In this document: positions 57,696-64,000 of the stretch, piece after piece | Numbering within the stretch: position 1 is the stretch's first letter | Layout: every line of letters begins with the position of its first letter | Source: Luffa acutangula | Lineage: Eukaryota > Streptophyta > Magnoliopsida > Cucurbitales > Cucurbitaceae | Direction of reading: 5' to 3' | NCBI GenBank assembly: GCA_036850905.1 | Contig: CM072088.1 | Span: forward strand, 22,814,501-22,878,500 | DNA: 64,000 bases | Position numbers and translations under genes: made by a program | Notes under the pieces: model-generated | The model's input: only the letters and a program-made list of their open reading frames with translations | Databases searched by the model: none | Told to the model about the DNA's origin: nothing

Positions 57696-59502
57696 GTTCG
57701 ACCCTTGACCATTTGTACCCAAGGCCTCGAACTGTTGCATCGCCCCTTGACCATATTACCCAAGGCACCCGATGACTTTCACAACATATAGACTCATCAC
57801 ATCGCCCCTTGGCCATTTTACCCAAGGCACCCGATGCTCCTCTTAACCATTGATGACATACCACCCCTCGACCATTTTTACCCGAGGCACCTGGTATTCA
57901 CCTAACTTTCCTTTTCAACACACCTAAGGTCCTCTGACTTCAAATCTCACTATTACACACAAGGTCCTCTGACCATTCTTTCACTAAACAGGTTCACAAC
58001 CTCAATGCACAACCTAAACGTGCTCTTCTAGCTCGTGTCATACTTCTAATCCATGTAATAACCAAAATTACAGCATGCGCTCACAACATTAAAATCATGT
58101 TTTATAACCAATCACAACAAGATAAGAAAATGCATGTCACAACCAGAACGCATCACATCAATTCAACGTATATCAATTCAACAGTTCAATATATCAAATC
58201 AACATGCTCAACTCGTCATTACATAACATATACATATATCCAACATATCGAAACTAAACAAATAAAACACGCAACAAGCTAGCACACAAGCAAACAGACT
58301 CAACGGGTAGAATTCCACTTACTATCGCTCTAAAGTGCTCCTAAGCAGTCCTAACGCTTCCCCAAAACCAACCTTAAACTCGATTCAAACACTCTAAAAC
58401 TCGTTTGAACCAGACACCCCAATCAGTTGATGGTTGGTGTTCGTAGGAGTTCAATGAGCTCAAAACTACAAACAGAGGCTCCCCAAGGTTAGAGACAATC
58501 CTGAAACACTTTAATTGACTCCAAATAGTTTTATAAGGTGTCAAAACTTACTCAACTTCTGCAAACTGAACTAAGTGTTTGTTGGTCGACACTCAAAGAT
58601 AATTAGACCTGCAAATTCAGTGTCATTAAGGAGTGGGTTACTTAGATCTAAATCAAATAAGCATGGGTAAATGCTAAAGCTTACGAAAAAGGGGCGAAAA
58701 GTCACCACTGCTAGCTGAAACACGCACATAAGGCATGTTGGGGTTCAATTCGCGAGTTGTCGGTTTGTTGGTACTACAGACGAAGCTGGAAAAAGCTTGG
58801 GTTCGTGGGTTACTGTCCACACTCCGTCATTCACGTCGCCGTAGAGAGTGGGCCTGCTCACTGGAAGAGAGAACTCGCCGAAAGAGAAGAGATTGGCGTG
58901 GGTGAGTTGTCGGAGGAGAAGAACGATGAAATCAAGAGGGAGACGCTTGTGCGATTCTTGCCCGTGGGTCTTACCGGAGGAGATGCGCGATGGAAGAGAG
59001 GAACGTGGGAGAGGGCAACGCGCGACTGAGACGAGAGGGAAGAGAGAGAGCGACTAGAGAAGAGGAAGAAGCCAATGGTTGTGGGTCTGCTACGTGCGTG
59101 AGGAAGATGGTTGCACAAGGCTGGCTTGTGGCGTGAAGAAGGAGGAGAGGGGTTGGGTTCTGACGGCGCAAAAGAGAGGTGAACGAGAATGAGAGGGTTG
59201 TGAAATTAGGGCTTCCAAATTTGCCTTTCTTTTTTCTTTATTTCATCCAAAATAAGACCCCTTTTATTTAACCCAATCTTTAAAACTCTAATTAAGGCCT
59301 TAATTCCTTTCTAAAAATGAGGAAAACAATGGGTAATTGAATTTCCATATTTATGAGATTGAGATTAAGAATTCGATTCCTAAACCAAAGTTCTGCCACT
59401 TAAATAATAAGATTTGATTTCATCCACTTAATTCCAATTTGGACTCAATAGTTTATCCAAAATATCTCAAAATGACTTTATTTTGAAACGCGGGGCGTTA
59501 CA
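57696..59502 (-). repeat. 3' LTR of decayed Ty3 element, start segment
   Basis: On the minus strand it begins TGTAACGCCCCGCGTTTC at 59502. Reading plus, 57696-57960 is a minisatellite of CGCCCCTTGACCAT-TTACCCAAGGCACCCGATG-like units. The region 58740-59200 is purine-rich and gives spurious Arg/Glu-rich frames. Confidence 0.7.
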
Positions 59503-59516
59503 ATCTCCCCACCTTA
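59503..59516 (-). other. Polypurine tract of decayed Ty3 element
   Basis: The minus strand reads TAAGGTGGGGAGAT immediately before the LTR start. Just upstream is TTTCGAGGACGAAAG, the typical FEDE-type end of plant Ty3 pol. Confidence 0.7.
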
Positions 59517-60796
59517 AGAACTTTCGTCCTCGAAAGTTGATTGACCAATGAATTTAATCACTTAATCTTGGTTCCAACTTTTCTTTCCAAGGCACTGCAA
59601 CTTACAAATGACAAGACGAATGTGCTCAATGATCTCAAATGATCTTAATATGATTAGAGCTTTGCTATCAATCTACTGGACACATACGACATCTTTTCAC
59701 TAGCGCTACTTGAAGGAACACATGCCACCATCATCGAACTTTAACCCTTGTGCCTGACACTTTCACAATGCACCTATCTTTCTTGACAACTTGCCCAGAT
59801 CCTCTAAATAGTGTTGATAGTCGACTTCACCAACTCTGATTTTGGTAAGAACAATGTAGTATCGATAAACTGAACAATTTCTCTATTCAAATTATACTAT
59901 CAATGATGCTTCTCAAGGTCCTTGCACCTCTCAATACTGCCAGGATGCACCAAAAAATTGTGGTACACGCCTCTTCTTTCAGATCTTCTTTCACTCGCAC
60001 ATTTAACCAAAACTAGATCCTCCTCTTGGTTGCCAATTGAAATTCACCATTTCCAACTAGGCACCACTAAAGTTGAGCCAATCAATGTTGAACAATCTTC
60101 TGCTGCCAAATTCAATTTTGAAAAAAAAAATAACTCTTTTGACAATGGACTATGAGATCATACCAAGAATGTCATGCTCGAAGTTCTTTTGCTACGGTAT
60201 ACCATAATAGCCTTGCCATGACGATAGGTTATCTCGTAGTCATAACTCTTTACCAATTCCAAACACTTCTCTTGTCCAAAGTTAAGTTCATTTTTTAACA
60301 AAGAAATACTTCAAACTTTTGTGACCTGAGAGCTTGGATCCTTTTCCCATAATGGGAGTGCTTTTAGATTTTTAAAGCTAATACTGCACTACGAGTTCCG
60401 AGTCATGAGTGAAATAGTTCAGTTCATATCTCCTTAGTTGACGCAAGGTGTAAACACAACTTTTTTCCTATTGCGTTAGTTTACAACCTTCTCTCTTTCT
60501 TTTCTTTTTCCTTGAAGCGTCATTTGTCGACCACTAAACCTTATGAACCATCTAAAATAGAACATTGAGAGACCACATTCAGTTGTTCCTTTAATTCCTA
60601 TAAATACTCTTTACAATCCTTGTCCAAGGCGAAAGTGATATTCTAGAATCTTGCAAGTCATATGAGTCCATGATGCTACCAAACTGGCAAAATCCTAAAC
60701 AAGCTCAAAGCTTCCCAATGTACTTGCCAATCCAAGACAATTGTGAATCTAGGCCACTACATTGGTCTAAATGTTGTTGGTACGGTTGTACTAAAC
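59517..60796 (-). other. Degraded internal region of Ty3 element
   Basis: No frame longer than about 85 codons is convincing. By position it should be the integrase end of pol, but I cannot identify motifs beyond the short FEDE-like end. Confidence 0.4.
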
Positions 60797-62181
60797 GATT
60801 ATCCGCAAGCGCACGGGTCGTCACAAGTTATATAAAACGGAAAGTATTCCGAGTATCGAATCCTCAGGGAGGCGAAGCCAAACTTAAGCAAATAATTAAA
60901 ATTCTCTTGAGCACTGAAAATACTTAGGTGAAATAATATTTAGGGACCACGTTCATGTGATAAAAAGAACTTGAATTCAAAATGACTAATGAAAACAAAT
61001 TTGATCAATCAAAAATAAAATGTGGAGAAAGAGTTTTCTTGAAATGGGAAGAGGGGTCTTGAAAATCAATGGTTAGCTGAATAATTGCTATAATTATCCT
61101 ATCTCATTGCCCAACTAATTATAATCCTAGAATCTCCGTTAATCACATAGGTTCTCCTGTCGGTTTCCCCTAATTGTAATTAATTCATTTTAACAACCTA
61201 AGTGTCCTTAGCGCTATTAAAAATCATTAATTATTACACTCTGATTCATTTTAGGAATCTAAGTTTAATCAACTAATCCTGGTGTCACAACGGGCAATTA
61301 AACTAGTTGCATGGATTATGATCTATCCTAATTTCTCTCCGTCGAGTTTCCATTAAGAAACGAATCATTACACAATTGGCCAGATTGAGTAAAGCATTAA
61401 GCACATCCATACAAATAATTAGGACATGGGCAAGAGACAAGAAATTATAACAATATTTCCACTATCATTTCATTTCAAGACCCCAAATTGGGGTTTAGCT
61501 ACACATAATATCCACAATAATTACAAGGGAAAGCATATTAAAAAGCATAAAAGGAAAGGAATTGACCGTTGAAAACCCCTTGCTGACGCTTGGAGCCCCC
61601 GCTGACTACTCCTCGAGCCTCTAGGATTGCTTCCCAAAATTCCCAAAATTTCCCCACTAGAAGAACCCTCTCAAAAAGGCTCAAAAGCCTTGAGAGGGGC
61701 TCCAAAAAATGAGTCTTAAGAAAGGAAAGAAAGGATTGATGGCTTGGTTGATTGATTGATGAGAAATGAGGCACCAAGGGCGCCTATTTATAGGCCTGGA
61801 ATAGGGGTAGCGTCGCGACGCTGCTGCGCACGCGGCTTGGGCAACAAGAAAGGGCAGCGTCGCGACGCTGCCTTGCTAAGCGTCTCGACGCTGTCCTGAT
61901 TTTCCAGATTTTTCAGCTTCCTTTTGGGCTGATTTTTGGGCCTTCTTCTTCATTTCTCTTGGTCTTTTCTTCATGAATGTCTTCTTTGGGCCTTCAATTG
62001 CATCAAGCTAGGATTTGGGCTAGAATTACTTCAATTTTTGCTCTTTTTCTCCCAAAATCACCAACTTAGCTCCTAAGGACCAAATAACAAAATTCATTAA
62101 ATATATTCATTAAAAACACGATTAAAGCACCAAAAAGCTTAATAAATTGAGACTAAAATAGCGACATTTCTGCTCGCTATC
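60797..62181. mobile_element. Unclassified insertion E2, relative of E1
   Basis: A 1385-bp insertion flanked by ACTAAAC (60790-60796 and 62182-62188). It opens GATTATCCGCAAGCGCACGG and ends GCTCGCTATC, matching the ends of E1. Like E1 it has an AT-rich interior, a GC palindrome cluster in its last third (61809-61893), and no visible protein. It lies inside the reverse transcriptase region of the decayed Ty3 element. Confidence 0.7.
61809..61893. repeat. AGCGTC palindrome cluster in E2
   Basis: AGCGTCGCGACGCT at 61809-61822 and 61856-61869 (perfect palindromes), and AGCGTCTCGACGCT at about 61879-61892. Confidence 0.85.
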
Positions 62182-62204
62182 ACTAAACCAATTGTAATTT
62201 GCTT

Positions 62205-62780
62205 CTATCTTGCACAGTCCACCACAATAGCATCCTGATGTTCGAGAAAAGTAGCCTTGCTTAACCAAAACTTTACTTTTAACGAGTTTGAGTACAACTT
62301 ACCACCTTTCAACATTGCGATCACTTGCTCATGGTGCTCATTACGAGTCTTCTTAGTCCCTGAATAAACCAACAAATTATCAATGAACACTACCACGAGC
62401 AAATCTAAAAGATCTTGAAGGCTTGGCTCACGAAGTCCACACAAGCTACAAGAGCATTAGTAAGTCCAAATACATCACAGTAAGCTTGTAATGTCCATAC
62501 TTGGTTTTGAAGGCAATCTTCACCCACTTCCTTGATCCTTACTGAAAGTAACTTGATAAAAATCTTATTGTGAAGGCCTTTGTTCCTTGAAACTAGCCAA
62601 AAATCACCAATGCTATAGAGAATATTTGCCTTTCATAGCCACTTTGTCCATTTCTCGATTTTCATGGCCACTTTGACCAATTCTCGATGGTCAATGCAAA
62701 ACCTTTTTGAACCATTCTTTTCCTTGCAAACAAAACTGGGGAAGTGACACACTAGAGCAAATATCTCCCTCGACCAAGGA
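62205..62780 (-). pseudogene. Ty3 reverse transcriptase relic
   Basis: The minus-strand frame 62205-62444 contains VVVFIDNLLVYSGTKKTRNE, followed by HHEQVIAML and KVKFWLSKATFLEHQ. This corresponds to the F-I-D-D-I-L-V-Y-S catalytic block and the downstream K.EFWL..V.FLGH block of plant Ty3 reverse transcriptases. The second catalytic Asp is Asn here. Further upstream on the minus strand (62780-62660) a fragment reading PVLFARKRMVQKGFALTIEN recalls the APVLFVKKKDGS...IDYREL block. Many frame changes lie between the two. Inactive. Confidence 0.65.
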
Positions 62781-63651
62781 TCTTTCCACTGCCCTTTAAG
62801 TTCCTTCTTTCAACTAGCGTCATTCAATAAGATGGCTCAGATAATAAGCTTGCTCTGAGTGACAAATCTACACAGACATCTATAGCATTTGCAAAACTTC
62901 TCAGGCACCGAGCTGCAAGAGACACCTGAGCTTTGGGATAGATACTATCTTAGGACTTCCACCCTTCACTCTCTTGAACTTGAAATTTATGCCAAATGGC
63001 AACCTAAAGTGAACTTCCTTCTTAGATCAACACATGGTTTCTTAACTAAAAACCAACTAATTCACATCCAAGATATGACAAAGTCTCACATGCTCCAACT
63101 TAATAAACCTCGCTCCAAGAGTCTTGACTGCATCGCAAGCTGATCCAACTTATCTACTTATTAAGGAAATTTCTTGGTTCTTGAAGGTTTTGGACTCACT
63201 TGCTAGGATCTTAAATAAAGCCCACTTACTAATATTCCAAGGTAGAGAAAGGTCTAACCTTAAGCTCTACGACAACAACCTAAACTTGCTAACAAGGAAC
63301 GAGCACAAACCAAGCAAAGCTATCTAGCAACTATGGCAACACCCTATGCCTACTAGCAACCAACAAGCATAAGATCAAAACATGCTATCATGCTAACTAA
63401 GGGATCATCCTAAACCTACTAACAACCAACCCAAAGCAAAAATGCAAGCTAAAGCAATCCAAAATAAGGCAACAAGCAAACCAAACATTACTAATGAAGA
63501 GCAAATAATCAAACAAATCATATATTAAAACAAAGAAAAGTCTACGTACCTGGTGATGGAGAGGAGGCTAAGAAAGACCTTACACCTAACCTTACACCAG
63601 TTACAATTTACAATCTAGTTTTGCCTAGATTAGTCTACAGGAACAACTCTA
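62781..63651 (-). other. Degraded gag/protease and leader region of Ty3 element
   Basis: No convincing protein. 63300-63530 is rich in CAAGCAAACC/AACAAGCA-like words. By position it covers the leader and the N-terminal genes, mostly deleted. Confidence 0.35.
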
Positions 63652-63662
63652 CTCTGATATCA
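63652..63662 (-). other. Primer-binding site of decayed Ty3 element
   Basis: The minus strand reads TTGATATCAGAG next to the LTR end GGCGTTACA. It differs by one base from the initiator tRNA-Met site (TGGTATCAGAG) seen in the copia element. Confidence 0.6.
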
Positions 63663-63664
63663 AC

Positions 63665-63889
63665 TGTAACGCCCCCGAAAATTGATCTAAACTAGGGAAC
63701 ATTACTAAACTAATACACTAACGCCAACTTGATGCCCCGAAAATTTCGGCAGCATGACGACGTAACTTTAACTAACCAAAAATTTTAAAAACCTGAAAAC
63801 AAGAAAGACACTTCTGATTCATATAACAACTTCAACTTCACTGACAACATACATTCCAACATACTCAGTGACATAATACGAGTCAGATC
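63665..63889 (-). repeat. 5' LTR fragment of decayed Ty3 element
   Basis: Matches 44594-44850 with one ~45-bp deletion. It is cut at about 63889, where copia LTR sequence begins. Confidence 0.75.
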
Positions 63890-64000
63890 TACGAGTAGGG
63901 GCATGCGAGTAGGGGCATCCGTTGTAAAAGATGTTTACACAAGACAGGACCAAGAAATAAGCCACTCTTACTATATAACGTCGTTTACTGTGAAGACTGA
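63890..64000 (+). repeat. Copia LTR fragment at right edge
   Basis: It matches 44104-44210 almost base for base, apart from a small duplication of GAGTAGGGGCAT. It runs off the window. Confidence 0.75.

Larger units (their letters stand above)
44594..63889 (-). mobile_element. Decayed Ty3/gypsy element (TGTAACGCC LTR family), minus strand
   Basis: Reading leftward: 5' LTR fragment (63665-63889), primer site (63652-63662), a degraded internal region holding reverse transcriptase relics (62205-62780), a polypurine tract (59503-59516), and the 3' LTR (59502 to 44594). That LTR is interrupted by Athila B and a solo copia LTR. The internal region also hosts E2. Only about 2.8 kb of its own internal DNA remains, so most of gag-pol is lost. 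The RT style (VVVFIDNLLVYS) and the SFEDE-like end before the polypurine tract suggest a chromovirus-type lineage, but no chromodomain is visible. Confidence 0.7.

Noticed and set aside
55523..57960. Regular short repeats that could be mistaken for a CRISPR array
   Set aside because: Unit and spacer lengths are irregular, units are imperfect, they lie in a plant LTR, and no cas gene is present.
58757..59171. Overlapping Arg/Glu- and Ser-rich frames
   Set aside because: Purine-rich LTR sequence of the decayed Ty3 element. No frame has a recognisable domain.

Overview
This is a stretch of nuclear plant DNA made almost entirely of nested transposable elements. No host protein-coding gene, rRNA, tRNA gene or CRISPR array can be supported. 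Several things point to an angiosperm, probably a eudicot: Athila-type Ty3 elements with a tRNA-Asp primer site, Ty1/copia elements with an initiator-tRNA-Met primer site, a degraded Ty3 element with short TGTAACGCC LTR ends, MULE and Harbinger-like DNA elements, and AT-rich DNA with GC-rich islands. The family cannot be fixed from the sequence alone.

Left block (1-19376). A minus-strand GC-rich gag-bearing non-autonomous element, D (16019-19376), has its 3' LTR split by Athila copy A (plus strand, 1260-16018). A's own 5' LTR was then hit by another Athila, Z (minus strand, 1-1259, running off the left edge). A also carries a solo copia LTR (12242-14487) and an unclassified 1.3 kb insertion, E1 (9407-10706). 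That makes at least three nesting levels.

Middle block (19377-31401). This holds a MITE-like fragment, a LINE RNase H relic, a degenerate satellite-like stretch, a solo Ty3-type LTR (21476-23467), a MULE-like element, and a Harbinger-like element (26343-30208) that hosts a foldback MULE (27738-29010) with a clean 9-bp target duplication. A scrambled copia LTR and a broken copia pol follow.

Copia block (31402-44593). A young copia element (33036-43553) has near-identical 2-kb LTRs, a 2.3-kb leader, and gag-pol broken by one frameshift and one stop. Its 3' LTR is followed by a second primer site and leader, giving an LTR-internal-LTR-internal tandem.

Right block (44594-64000). A decayed minus-strand Ty3 element has its 3' LTR (44594-59502) interrupted by Athila copy B (45255-55522, missing its 3' LTR) and a solo copia LTR (55765-57695). 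Its internal region holds a second E-family insertion, E2 (60797-62181).

The Athila pol genes supply gag, protease, reverse transcriptase, RNase H and integrase. Both copies also have a large 3' ORF in the usual env-like position. The most unusual signal is a CpG-rich palindrome, AGCGTC(2N)GACGCT, clustered in otherwise unrelated elements (E1, E2 and the copia leader). A second GC palindrome family is scattered through element D.
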